Positions 51,401 through 59,791 of a DNA stretch of 64,000 bases are shown piece by piece. A program made the position numbers and the translations under genes. The notes beneath the pieces were generated by a model. That model had not been told where the DNA came from. It did no database searches and was given only the letters and a program-made list of their open reading frames with translations. This stretch comes from Marivita lacus. Its GTDB lineage: Bacteria; Pseudomonadota; Alphaproteobacteria; Rhodobacterales; Rhodobacteraceae. How positions within the stretch are numbered: the first letter of the stretch is position 1; every line of letters begins with the position of its first letter. The DNA is taken from assembly GCF_014637725.1 (NCBI RefSeq), contig NZ_BMFC01000003.1, forward strand, positions 310,001 through 374,000, given 5' to 3'.

Positions 51401-53974
51401 ATGCCAACCACGTTCGAAGTCATTTTCCTCGGCACTCTGCCGCGGATCGACACGACTCAAGGCAACGAATTCGTTGAAAACGCGGCTGGTCTGCTGGGCA
51501 GCTATGGCACGTCGGCAACTCCGCTCAGCAGCACTGTTCAGACCCTGTCACCGGTCCGGCTGACCGAGGACGACAACGCCACCTACGATACAGACAATGG
51601 TGGCGGCTTCGATTCCTTCAGCATCAATGGCGGCACGGCGCAGAATTTCGATGGGGTTGCGACCTATGATGCGACCATCACCTATGTCGACGGCACCACC
51701 GCCACCATTTCGGCCGTCATCTTTCAGGACGTCAACGGCAACACCTATCTTGCACCGGAAACGACGCTCAATACCGATCAGGCCGCCCTGACTGCCAAAC
51801 CGATCCAGTCGCTCAGCCTGAACACGGTGCTGGCAAACGATGGCGACTTGACAGCCAGCCGGATTGCGGGTGATTTCAAATCCGCGGTTGATGGCACCGC
51901 GGGCGGCGACACCATGACCTTTGCGGCGGGGTATGTCGATGCCGATGGGGACGCGATCACGACCGGCAGTGATTTCCTGCTCGCAGGCGACGGCAATGAC
52001 TTCATCAACCCCGACAACGGTGATGACACGGTCTATGCCGGGGCTGGCAACGACACGATCGACGACTGGGGTGGCAACGATCTGGTCTATGCTGGCGACG
52101 GGGCCGACCGGGTCGAACTGAGTGTCGGCAATGACACCATCTTCATGGAGTCCGGTGACGACAGCATCACCCTCTGGGACAATGCCGGGGCCAATGTGCT
52201 GGATGGCGGCATAGGCACAGACACGCTGGATTTTGCGAACTGGCAGTCCACGACCGGCGCAAAAGCCACAATTGGTCCGGGCGGGGTGGGCACGTTCACG
52301 CATTCCACCACCGGCACCACCGGCACCTTTACCAATTTCGAGATCATTTCCGGCACCGATTACAGTGACTCATTCGATGCAAGCACCAGCGACGTTGACC
52401 TCACACTTGAAGGTGGCTCGGGGGACGACGTTCTTCTAGGTGGTTCTGGCAACGACACCATCCTCGGCGACAACGACAACGACACGGTGTTCGGTGGCGA
52501 TGGCGCCGACCGCATCACCGGCGGCAACGGCAACGACAGCCTGTCCGGTGGCGCGGGGGATGACTATCTTGACGGGGGCGCTGGCGTCGACACGATCCTT
52601 GCTGGCGAAGGGAATGACATCATCACGGTGTCCGACGATCACGGCACCAACACGATTGATGGCGGTGGATGGTATGACCAACTGGTCTTCGCCACACCGA
52701 CCAGTTCGTCCGGTGTCACGGTTGTCTGGAGCGGCGACGGGTCCGGTACCTATGATTTCAAGGGCACCACGGCAAACGGCACGTTCACCAGCATAGAACA
52801 GTCTTCGGGAACCGAACACGCCGACACCTACGATGCGTCGAACGACTCTGCCGGGGTCAGCATCTACGCGATGGGTGGCAACGATACGCTGATCGGTGGC
52901 TCCGGTGCAGACAGGCTTTACGGGGAGGCTGGCAGCGACTCATTGATCGGTGGCACCGGCAACGACACGCTGGAGGGTGGCACCGGCAACGACACGCTGG
53001 ATGGTGGCTCCGGCAACGACACGATCATTGGTGGCCTTGGCGATGACCTTCTTGTGGGCGGCGATGGCGACGATGTGTTCCTCTATGTCGCAGGTGATGG
53101 TCTCGATACGATCAGCGACTTCAATCTCGGCAATACGGGCGGGTTGCTTGACGGTGATGCGACCAACAACGACGCCATCAACCTGTCGCCGTATTACGAC
53201 ACGATTTTCGAACTCTGGGCCGACCAGGCTGACGACGGCATCCTCAACCAGTCGAACACGACCGACACCAAGGGCAACGTCACAGATTATTCCAACAACA
53301 CGCAGTTCGCGTCGGGGCAGGGGATCGTCTTTACCGGAGCCTCGGCGGACAGCACGTTCTTCACAACCGACAACACGGGTGTGGTCTGTTTCGCGAAGGG
53401 GACGTTGATCCTGACCACGACCGGAGAGGTGCCCATCGAACGTCTGTCTCCCGGCGACCAGATCGTCACGCGCGACAATGGTCCGCAGGAACTGATCTGG
53501 GTCGCGTCGCGCAAACTCGGCAGGTTCGATCTGGTTCGCGCGCCCAAGCTGCGGCCGATCCGTATTGCGCCCGATCTGATCGCGGGGCATTCGCCGCTGA
53601 TCGTGTCCCCGCAGCACGGCGTGTTGTTTCGCGGCGATAATGGCGACGAGACGTTGGTTCGCGCAACCCATCTGGCGCGGATGCGCGGCGGCAAGGCGCG
53701 GGTCATGCAGGGCTGTCAGGGCGTAAGCTATTTCCACCTCGCCTTTGCGGCGCACCAGATCATCTATGCCAACGGCGCGGCGAGCGAAAGTTTCTATCCC
53801 GGACCGCATGCCGTGCAGGGGCTGGCCGCCGATGCCCGGACAGAACTTTCGACGCTCTTCCCCGATCTCGAACCGACCCGCGCAGAAGACACCTACGGAC
53901 ACCATGTGCGCCCCGTCGCGCGGTATTGCGATCTGCCCGAGCATCTGGGTGCGCTGGCGCAGGCGGGTTTCTGA
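51401..53974 (+). CDS. RTX protein with C-terminal Hint (Hedgehog/intein) domain
   Basis: Large acidic secreted protein of 857 residues. Calcium-binding RTX repeats are clear in three blocks (around residues 195-270, 340-420 and 490-560, e.g. GGSGNDTILGDNDNDTVFGG), each forming a beta-roll. Near the C-terminus a Hint domain starts at C663 in VVCFAKGTLILTTTGEVPIE and continues through SPGDQIVTRDNG, PIRIAPDLIAGHSPLIVSPQH. The Hint domain may cleave the chain at the bond before C663. There is no signal peptide; type I secretion through an absent exporter is likely. Residues 820-857 close the protein after the Hint domain. Confidence 0.85.
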   Translation: MPTTFEVIFLGTLPRIDTTQGNEFVENAAGLLGSYGTSATPLSSTVQTLSPVRLTEDDNATYDTDNGGGFDSFSINGGTAQNFDGVATYDATITYVDGTTATISAVIFQDVNGNTYLAPETTLNTDQAALTAKPIQSLSLNTVLANDGDLTASRIAGDFKSAVDGTAGGDTMTFAAGYVDADGDAITTGSDFLLAGDGNDFINPDNGDDTVYAGAGNDTIDDWGGNDLVYAGDGADRVELSVGNDTIFMESGDDSITLWDNAGANVLDGGIGTDTLDFANWQSTTGAKATIGPGGVGTFTHSTTGTTGTFTNFEIISGTDYSDSFDASTSDVDLTLEGGSGDDVLLGGSGNDTILGDNDNDTVFGGDGADRITGGNGNDSLSGGAGDDYLDGGAGVDTILAGEGNDIITVSDDHGTNTIDGGGWYDQLVFATPTSSSGVTVVWSGDGSGTYDFKGTTANGTFTSIEQSSGTEHADTYDASNDSAGVSIYAMGGNDTLIGGSGADRLYGEAGSDSLIGGTGNDTLEGGTGNDTLDGGSGNDTIIGGLGDDLLVGGDGDDVFLYVAGDGLDTISDFNLGNTGGLLDGDATNNDAINLSPYYDTIFELWADQADDGILNQSNTTDTKGNVTDYSNNTQFASGQGIVFTGASADSTFFTTDNTGVVCFAKGTLILTTTGEVPIERLSPGDQIVTRDNGPQELIWVASRKLGRFDLVRAPKLRPIRIAPDLIAGHSPLIVSPQHGVLFRGDNGDETLVRATHLARMRGGKARVMQGCQGVSYFHLAFAAHQIIYANGAASESFYPGPHAVQGLAADARTELSTLFPDLEPTRAEDTYGHHVRPVARYCDLPEHLGALAQAGF

Positions 53975-54150
53975 CCTTGCGGTCTGGCAGACGCCTGTAA
54001 GCGAAACATCGCCTGCCGCATGCCATCGAGGCCAGGTGTCTGTTGACCATGACCTGTTCTCCGGGCGCTGACGGCGGACGTGGTCGTGGCGCTCCCGTGA
54101 CGAACTTGTCCCATACCGTCGCCTCCAATTCTTGAGAAAGGCTCACACCA
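53975..54150. other. Intergenic region after the RTX-Hint gene
   Basis: A 176-bp gap between convergent genes (RTX-Hint, stop 53974; DUF6525-like, stop 54151). I see no hairpin with a T-run. One minus-strand frame reads through it but overlaps two real genes and has no recognisable domain, so I treat it as a shadow. Confidence 0.4.
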
Positions 54151-54465
54151 TCAAACCGTGGGATAATACACCTGACGCGCGCTGTAGGACTGTGACAGCA
54201 GGGGGTGATCCGGCCCCCAGATGCGCCCGACATCCTTGGCCACCAGACGCGCCTGCAGACGGTCCAGCTCATCGAGGGCGTGCGCCGGGTCTGCGGTTCG
54301 GGCCATGGCGCGGTCAAAGACACGCCGGGCAGAGGCGGGGCGCCACGGCAACACCGCCGTGGCCAGCCAGTTGCGCAATTCACAGGGCAGGCCGTCGTAG
54401 TCCCGCATCGGGTTGCCCGCGCGCCGCTTGAGCTTCAGGCTCGTGGTTCCACGGTTTGTCGGCAT
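54151..54465 (-). CDS. DUF6525-like small protein
   Basis: A 104-residue protein. It contains LPCELRNWLATAVLPWRPAS and HALDELDRLQARLVAKDVGRIWGPDH, which I recall from a Rhodobacterales family labelled DUF6525; the function is unknown. It is helical and basic at the N-terminus (TSLKLKRRAGNP). The start is the ATG complementary to 54463-54465; an internal methionine (MRDYDG, residue 20) is an alternative. It lies between the RTX-Hint gene and znuA, both of which end or start elsewhere, so it is probably a single-gene unit. Confidence 0.6.
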   Translation of the reverse strand: MPTNRGTTSLKLKRRAGNPMRDYDGLPCELRNWLATAVLPWRPASARRVFDRAMARTADPAHALDELDRLQARLVAKDVGRIWGPDHPLLSQSYSARQVYYPTV

Positions 54466-54546
54466 GTGCGGCTCGTGTCAAAGCCGGTGCCGCGCATGCA
54501 GGCCCGCAGGGGGCGGACGGCGCGGCACCAGGACTTGGATGGTTGG

Positions 54547-55602
54547 CTACAGGCAGTCGGCCAGCGCAGCCGCGAGATTGCGCAGGACGTTGCCATACAG
54601 ATCCTGTCCCGGTTCGAGATTGGATCCCATCGGATCCAGAACGCCTGTTCGCGCTTCCGAACCGCCCATCACCGCCGCGACGATCTTGGGGTCGAACTGC
54701 GGCTCGGAGAGCACACAGCTGGTATCCTGTTCCTGCACCCGCGCCTGGATTTCCGAGATGCGGGCCGGGCTGGGGTCTGTCGCGTCAGAGATCGAGATCG
54801 CGCCGGATGCGGGGAAATCGAAGGACGTCTCGAAATACTGGTAGGCGTCGTGGAAGACGATGAAATTGCTGCCGCGCACTGGCTCGAGAACGCGTTCGAT
54901 CTCGGTCCGAAGCGTGTCGAGATCCTCGCGCGCCGCTGCCGCATTGGCGAAATACACACCTGCATTTTCGGGATCTGCGGCAGAGAGTTTCGCGGCAATC
55001 GCATTCAGCCAGACCGCGCCATTGTCCGGCGACAGCCACGCATGCGGGTCAAGCGCGCCATGTGCATGCCCTTCGTGCCCGTGATCGTCGTCAGCGTGTT
55101 CTTCATGCCCGTGGTCCTCGTGCCCGGCATGCTCGGCCTCTTTGGCATGGTCGTCATGCGCATGATCATGCGCGTCCTTTGCCTCCGCGTGGTCTTCGTG
55201 CCCATGCGCGTCGGCGTGATCCTCTCCGTGGTCATGCGCTTCGAACAGCGCGTTCTCGCGGAAGGGAAGCTCGATGGTGCCTTCGACCTCCATCAGGGCG
55301 GTCACGGTGGCATTGCCCGCAAGGGTGTCGATCGCGCCTTCCATCCATGGCGTCAGGTCCGGCCCGATCCAGAACACGAGGTCCGCCTCCTGCAAGGCCT
55401 CGGCCTCCGAGGGGCGCAGGCTGTATTCGTGCGGCGATGCGCCGGGCGCGACCACAAGGCTGGGTGCGCCGACGCCGTCCATCACCCGCGCAACCAGCGA
55501 ATGCACCGGTGCGATATCGGTGGCAACACGGGGCACGTCGGCCCAGGCTGCACTGCCAAGAAGAGCGGTCGACAGGGTCAGCGGAACGAGGTTTCTGGAC
55601 AT
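54547..55602 (-). CDS. znuA: Zinc ABC transporter substrate-binding protein ZnuA
   Basis: Periplasmic zinc-binding protein of 351 residues with a signal peptide (ending SAAWA). Conserved zinc ligands are in TDIAPVHSLVARV, PGASPHEYSLRPSEA, DPHAWLSP and VFHDAYQYFE. Between about residues 130 and 190 it carries a long His/Asp/Glu-rich loop (HDHGEDHADAHGHEDH and more), which probably collects zinc. I use the ATG at 55602, with GGAG 6 bases upstream; the ATG at 55614 is an alternative. It is divergent from zur-znuC-znuB across a Zur-box-like site. Confidence 0.92.
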   Translation of the reverse strand: MSRNLVPLTLSTALLGSAAWADVPRVATDIAPVHSLVARVMDGVGAPSLVVAPGASPHEYSLRPSEAEALQEADLVFWIGPDLTPWMEGAIDTLAGNATVTALMEVEGTIELPFRENALFEAHDHGEDHADAHGHEDHAEAKDAHDHAHDDHAKEAEHAGHEDHGHEEHADDDHGHEGHAHGALDPHAWLSPDNGAVWLNAIAAKLSAADPENAGVYFANAAAAREDLDTLRTEIERVLEPVRGSNFIVFHDAYQYFETSFDFPASGAISISDATDPSPARISEIQARVQEQDTSCVLSEPQFDPKIVAAVMGGSEARTGVLDPMGSNLEPGQDLYGNVLRNLAAALADCL

Positions 55603-55645
55603 GCGGGTCTCCATGTGATTATATAACGTTACAGGCCGAATACAG

Positions 55646-55663
55646 GAAATGTAATAACATGAC
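55646..55663. promoter_or_regulatory. Zur-box-like palindrome between znuA and zur
   Basis: GAAATGTAATAACATGAC contains ATGT-AATA-ACAT arms and resembles the proteobacterial Zur box (GAAATGTTATAACATTTC-like). It overlaps the zur start codon (55659). A weaker related stretch, TGTGATTATATAACGTTACA, is at 55614-55633 nearer znuA. These fit repression of both directions by Zur when zinc is ample. Confidence 0.65.
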
Positions 55664-56177
55664 AAGCGGCAACGAGGCAGCAAAACCCCCGTCAACCGAT
55701 CCGGTCGGATTTGAAACGCACGACCATGCCGGGTGCATCACTTCCGCGCTTGCCGCAGCCGAGGCGCATTGCGCGAGCGAAGGACTGCGCTTTACCCCGG
55801 TGCGTCGTCAGGCGCTTGAGATTCTGTTGCAGGAACACCGGGCCATCGGCGCTTACGAGATGCTCGACAAGCTGCGCTCCGCCGGGTTCGGATCGCAACC
55901 GCCGGTGGCCTACAGGGCGCTGGAATTTCTTGTCGCGAACGGGTTTGCCCACAAGATCGAACGGCTGAATGCCTTTATCGCCTGTGCCCATCCCGGCGCG
56001 GTGCATTCGCCCGCCTTCATGATCTGCCGGATGTGCCAATCCGTGGCCGAGGCGCAATCGGCCCCGTCGCGCAGTGCCTTGGGGGATGCGGCGCGCGCGG
56101 CCGGGTTCCAGATCGAACGCACCATGGTCGAGGCCGAGGGCATCTGCCCAAGCTGCGCGGAAAAGGTCGATGCATGA
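55659..56177 (+). CDS. zur: Zinc uptake regulator Zur
   Basis: Fur-family zinc-dependent repressor of 172 residues. The winged-helix DNA-binding part is LRFTPVRRQALEILLQEHRA and PPVAYRALEFLVANGF; the dimerisation part has CAHPGAVHSPAFMICRMCQS and the structural cysteines in CPSCAEKV, plus the N-terminal HDHAGC. It would repress znuA and its own operon. The ATG at 55659 lies in the Zur-like box; the longer frame upstream is only the antisense of znuA. Its stop overlaps the znuC ATG. Confidence 0.92.
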   Translation: MTSGNEAAKPPSTDPVGFETHDHAGCITSALAAAEAHCASEGLRFTPVRRQALEILLQEHRAIGAYEMLDKLRSAGFGSQPPVAYRALEFLVANGFAHKIERLNAFIACAHPGAVHSPAFMICRMCQSVAEAQSAPSRSALGDAARAAGFQIERTMVEAEGICPSCAEKVDA

Positions 56178-56944
56178 ACCTGATCTCCGTCAACGGCATG
56201 AGCGTCGGCTACGGTGCCAACACGGTGTTGCGCAACGTGTCCCTGTCGATCCAACCGGGCGAGATCGTCACCATTGTCGGCCCGAACGGGTCGGGCAAGA
56301 CCACGCTCTTGCGGGCTCTGATCGGCGCAGTGCAACCAGCATCCGGAGAAATTGTCCGCGCGCCCGACCTGAGGATCGGTTACGTTCCGCAGAAGCTGCA
56401 TATCGATCCCACGTTGCCAATCACCGTTGAACGATTCCTGCGCCTGCCCGGTGGCCCGTCCAAGGCCGATTGCAGGCAGGCGCTGGAGCAGGCGGGGGTG
56501 CCGAACCTGTCGCAGCGCCAGATGTCGAGCCTGTCCGGTGGTCAGTTCCAGCGTGTCCTGCTGGCGCGTGCGCTGATCGAAAAGCCTGATCTGCTGCTGC
56601 TGGACGAGGCGACACAGGGGCTGGATCAACCGGGGTCTGCCGCCTTCTACCTGCAGATCGAACGGGTGCGCCAAAGCACTGGCTGCGCGGTGCTGATGAT
56701 CAGTCATGAATTGCATGTCGTGATGAGCGCGTCGGACCGGGTGATCTGCCTCAATGGGCATGTCTGTTGCGAGGGCACCCCGGAGATCGTGTCGGCAGCC
56801 CCGGAATACCGCGCCCTGTTCGGCACCGGCACAGGGGGTGCGTTGGCGCTCTACCGTCACGAACACGATCACGCGCATGACGAGTCCTGCGACCATGATC
56901 ATCCGCATCACGACCACACCAAAAAGACCGAGGCAGCCGAATAA
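56174..56944 (+). CDS. znuC: Zinc ABC transporter ATPase ZnuC
   Basis: ATP-binding subunit of the ZnuABC zinc importer, 256 residues. Walker A is GPNGSGKTT, the signature is LSGGQFQRVLLARAL, Walker B is LLLLDEAT, and the H-loop is ISHELHVV. The C-terminus carries a histidine-rich tail (HEHDHAHDESCDHDHPHHDH), so both ZnuA and ZnuC have metal-binding stretches. It overlaps the zur stop and shares a base with the znuB start. Confidence 0.94.
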   Translation: MNLISVNGMSVGYGANTVLRNVSLSIQPGEIVTIVGPNGSGKTTLLRALIGAVQPASGEIVRAPDLRIGYVPQKLHIDPTLPITVERFLRLPGGPSKADCRQALEQAGVPNLSQRQMSSLSGGQFQRVLLARALIEKPDLLLLDEATQGLDQPGSAAFYLQIERVRQSTGCAVLMISHELHVVMSASDRVICLNGHVCCEGTPEIVSAAPEYRALFGTGTGGALALYRHEHDHAHDESCDHDHPHHDHTKKTEAAE

Positions 56945-57732
56945 TGCTCGATGATTTCATGACCCGCGCGGCTTTGGCGGGGCTGGGTGTGGCGCTGGCC
57001 GCAGCCCCGTTGGGCAGCTTCGTGGTGTGGCGGCGGATGGCGTATTTCGGCGATGCGACCGCCCATGCGGCGATCCTTGGCGTGGCCCTGTCTTTGGCCC
57101 TGCAGATGCCGATCTTCGCGGGAGCTTTGGCAGTTGCGCTGGCAATGGCGCTGACGGTGACCGTGCTGTCGGGGCGCGGCTATGCGATGGACACGCTGCT
57201 GGGGGTGCTGGCGCATTCCGCGCTGGCCTTCGGGCTTGTGGCGGTGTCCTTCCTGTCGGGCATCCGCATCGACCTGATGGCGTATCTTTTCGGCGACATT
57301 CTGGCTGTGTCACGTTCGGATCTCGTGGTGATCTGGGGTGGGGCGGTTCTGGTCGTGGGGCTGATGGCGTGGCGCTGGTCGGCATTGCTGACCGCCACGC
57401 TGAGCGAAGAGCTTGCCCATGCCAGCGGCATCGACCCGCGTCGCGAGCAGTTGATCCTGACCCTCGCGCTGGCCATCACCGTGGCCGTTGCGATCAAGGT
57501 GGTGGGCGTGCTGCTGATTGCTGCGATGCTGATCATTCCCGCCGCGGCCGCGCGGCCCCTGTCACGCACACCCGAACAGATGGCGCTGATGGCAGCGGCG
57601 ATTGGTGGCCTTTCGGCCATTGCCGGGCTGCATGCGGCCTATGTGTTCGACACACCTGCGGGGCCGTCCATTGTCTGCGTGGCGGCGATTCTGTTTCTGA
57701 GCACAAGCGTGGTGCGCAGCCTTCGGGCGTGA
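56944..57732 (+). CDS. znuB: Zinc ABC transporter permease ZnuB
   Basis: Membrane permease of the ZnuABC zinc importer, 262 residues with about eight membrane segments. The ABC-3 family pattern is visible, from FVVWRRMAYFGDATAHAAILG through SFLSGIRIDLMAYLFGDILA to KVVGVLLIAAMLIIPAAAARP. The ATG shares its first base with the stop of znuC, so translation is coupled. It ends the zur-znuC-znuB operon. Confidence 0.94.
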   Translation: MLDDFMTRAALAGLGVALAAAPLGSFVVWRRMAYFGDATAHAAILGVALSLALQMPIFAGALAVALAMALTVTVLSGRGYAMDTLLGVLAHSALAFGLVAVSFLSGIRIDLMAYLFGDILAVSRSDLVVIWGGAVLVVGLMAWRWSALLTATLSEELAHASGIDPRREQLILTLALAITVAVAIKVVGVLLIAAMLIIPAAAARPLSRTPEQMALMAAAIGGLSAIAGLHAAYVFDTPAGPSIVCVAAILFLSTSVVRSLRA

Positions 57733-57769
57733 GCGGGAAACCCGGATCGCTGAACCCTGCGGACAGAGA

Positions 57770-59203
57770 TCAGCGCAGATAGACGGCTGACAGGCGTGCG
57801 AGCGGGGCGCCTGCGCCGTCGATCAGGTCCAGCGTCTGCCCCTCCAGCCGCATCTCCACCGTGCGGTCCAGCACATCGCGCAATCGCCGCTCAAGCGCGT
57901 CAAGCGGTGGTGGGCAGGCCATCCTCGTGCTTGCCGCACCGTCGAAGGCAAGCGCGGCACCGTTTGCCGTATAGCGCCCGATCATCTGGTTGCACCCGAC
58001 CGTGGCGCGGAAACGGCTGTCGGGGCCGCTTTGCAAAACGACATGCGGCTCGCGCCGGTTTTCCATCGGGGCAACCGCGTCGCCCAGCATGGTGTCGATC
58101 CGCCAATAGGTGTCGGTCAGCGAGGCCGTCGACACACGAGGCGCGCAGGCCTCGCCCGGGATCACCTTGATGAAGCGATCGACGACAAGGCTCATGCGGT
58201 CGGGGCCTTCCATCGCCGGGCGCAGGTCAAGCCCGCCTTCGACATGAACCTTGAGCGGCCCACCGGGCGTGGGTGCGGCATCGAGATAAGCGCGCTCCAG
58301 CGCAGGATAATCGCCCTCCTGCGCCACGGGATAGCGGACGCCCGACAGGCATTCCTCGAACAGGGCGGCGTCGACCCTGTAGGTCATCTGACCCAGCAGG
58401 AACATCGCTTGAAGCGGGGTCGGGTCCAGCGATCCGTCGCCGGTCAGGGTGTAGTCCAGTTCGGACATGATGGGCGCGCCGGCCATGTCCATCTGGCGCA
58501 GGGTGTCGGGGCCGGTGACCTGCCAGAACAGCGGCATGTCCGACGCGCCGTGAAGAACGATGGCGCCGCGTTCCGGATCGGCATACCAGCGCCCGATCTC
58601 GTCACGCCGCAAGGTGCCGTCGGTCCCGCCCAGCCAGTCGCGCCGCAGGTGGTAATATTGCGCAGGCCAGAGGTCGAGGTGATGGCGGATGCCCTCGCAA
58701 TCGGCACAGGGCAGCGTGCCCCGGAACGTCGCGGGCAGCCGCAGACCGTGGGCCCCCAGCGAAGGCATGGCACCGGCGGCGGGTCGCGCCACCATTTTCA
58801 GGATCACCTCCACGTTCTCCGGGCCGTTTCCTTGCAGGACAGGGGTGATCGTGTCGGTCATGAACAGAAGCTGCCCGTCATGTCGGACGCTGGCGCGCAG
58901 GGCATACATCCCACGCGGGTCGAGGTCTGACGCGGTGTAGTCGATGGTGAAGTCGAACGGCGACTGTCCCGCGTTTTCGATCACGGTCCGGCCGAGCACG
59001 GTTGCCGGTGCCCCGGCCCGGGCAACGTCTTCGATCACCGCCTCGAACACCACGCCCGGAGGCAGCGCGACGCGTTCACGGATCAACGCGGTTCCGCTCA
59101 GGCTGTCCGCCGCTGCGGTCGAAACGCCGAACACCGCCGCGATGAAAAGGCAGGCGAGTTTGGTCAGAGGCCGAAATGAAAGAGTGCCGATGGAGTGTGT
59201 CAT
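57770..59203 (-). CDS. YbaY-NlpE-META three-domain envelope protein
   Basis: Secreted or periplasmic protein of 477 residues with a signal peptide (through about residue 32, ending STAAA). Three envelope-stress-type domains follow: a YbaY-like N-terminal part (LSGTALIRERVALPPGVVFEA, about 35-140), an NlpE-like part with the C-x-x-C in GTLPCADCEGIRHHLDL (about 155-290), and a META/HslJ-like C-terminal part (LTDTYWRIDTMLGDAV ... TVGCNQMIGRYTANG, about 365-477). No lipobox cysteine is evident. The role is probably envelope-stress related, by domain family only. Confidence 0.8.
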   Translation of the reverse strand: MTHSIGTLSFRPLTKLACLFIAAVFGVSTAAADSLSGTALIRERVALPPGVVFEAVIEDVARAGAPATVLGRTVIENAGQSPFDFTIDYTASDLDPRGMYALRASVRHDGQLLFMTDTITPVLQGNGPENVEVILKMVARPAAGAMPSLGAHGLRLPATFRGTLPCADCEGIRHHLDLWPAQYYHLRRDWLGGTDGTLRRDEIGRWYADPERGAIVLHGASDMPLFWQVTGPDTLRQMDMAGAPIMSELDYTLTGDGSLDPTPLQAMFLLGQMTYRVDAALFEECLSGVRYPVAQEGDYPALERAYLDAAPTPGGPLKVHVEGGLDLRPAMEGPDRMSLVVDRFIKVIPGEACAPRVSTASLTDTYWRIDTMLGDAVAPMENRREPHVVLQSGPDSRFRATVGCNQMIGRYTANGAALAFDGAASTRMACPPPLDALERRLRDVLDRTVEMRLEGQTLDLIDGAGAPLARLSAVYLR

Positions 59204-59554
59204 GGTCGATCAGCCCTTTGCTCACTTGCAATGGTTTGCGTGACCCGCGACCACGGGTCCAGCCGGCAAGCCCCAGGTTACCTTGGCCTACCATAGCCCG
59301 ACGGCGCGAGTGATCCGATACAGGTCATCCAGAACGAATGGCATCGGTATATTCCATTGGAAACTCAGCTGGTGCAACTGCGCTTTCGCGGGGCACTGTT
59401 CCAAGCGAGACAGGCGCCGGAGTATCGAGTGGCCGCGAGCGGCACACTCATACACGCAAGAAACGACCGTTCCCGACGGACTGCAAAGGCCGTTGGCACA
59501 ATGACTCACAGCCCTGCGATTGATCGCATCAGCCTGATGATTGCCACGAATAAG
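59204..59554. other. Intergenic region upstream of the META gene, up to tRNA-Ser
   Basis: A 351-bp stretch with no supported gene. It must hold the promoter for the YbaY-NlpE-META gene at its left end. On the minus strand, downstream of the tRNA, one frame ends in SFQWNIPMPFVLDDLYRITRA, which could be a decayed gene fragment, but I recognise no domain. The composition is slightly less GC-rich than the coding neighbours. Confidence 0.4.
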
Positions 59555-59644
59555 TGGCGGAGAGACAGGGATTCGAACCCTGGGTGGAGTTGCCCCCACA
59601 ACGGTTTTCGAGACCGCCCCGTTCGACCACTCCGGCACCTCTCC
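59555..59644 (-). tRNA. tRNA-Ser(CGA)
   Basis: Class II tRNA of 87 bases plus an encoded CCA. The acceptor stem GGAGAGG pairs with TCTCTCC (one G-U pair), the D arm starts TGCCGGAGTGG, the anticodon loop is CTCGAAA with anticodon CGA (complement of 59608-59610), there is a long variable arm, and the T arm contains GGTTCGAATCC. It reads UCG serine codons. The discriminator base is G, as in serine tRNAs. It is leftward and stands alone. Confidence 0.95.
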
Positions 59645-59791
59645 GCGGGGATCTGGAGGGGCGTTTAGCTTTTGTGTCAGACCTGTGCAACCTCTATTTC
59701 ACGCCAAATGTGTGCGATGCTGATTGCGCCTGCGGGTTGGAATTGACCCGGCGTCGACATAGGTAAGGTATGAGAGGCTTGGAGGATCGGA

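Noticed and set aside
51980-53070. Repeated GGNGNDT-coding DNA that could be taken for a CRISPR or tandem repeat
   Set aside because: Repeats are in frame and encode calcium-binding RTX nonapeptides; units vary and there are no uniform spacers.
53466-53666. Short minus-strand frame inside the Hint region
   Set aside because: Antisense, 66 residues, no support.
53760-54383. 207-aa minus-strand frame from the RTX-Hint gene into the DUF6525-like gene
   Set aside because: Overlaps two supported genes, has no domain I recognise and an arginine-rich mirror-frame composition.
59288-59766. Several short frames covering the tRNA (for example translations containing GETGIRTLG or MPEWSNGAVSKTV)
   Set aside because: These are well-known spurious products of reading through serine tRNA genes; the tRNA fold explains the sequence.
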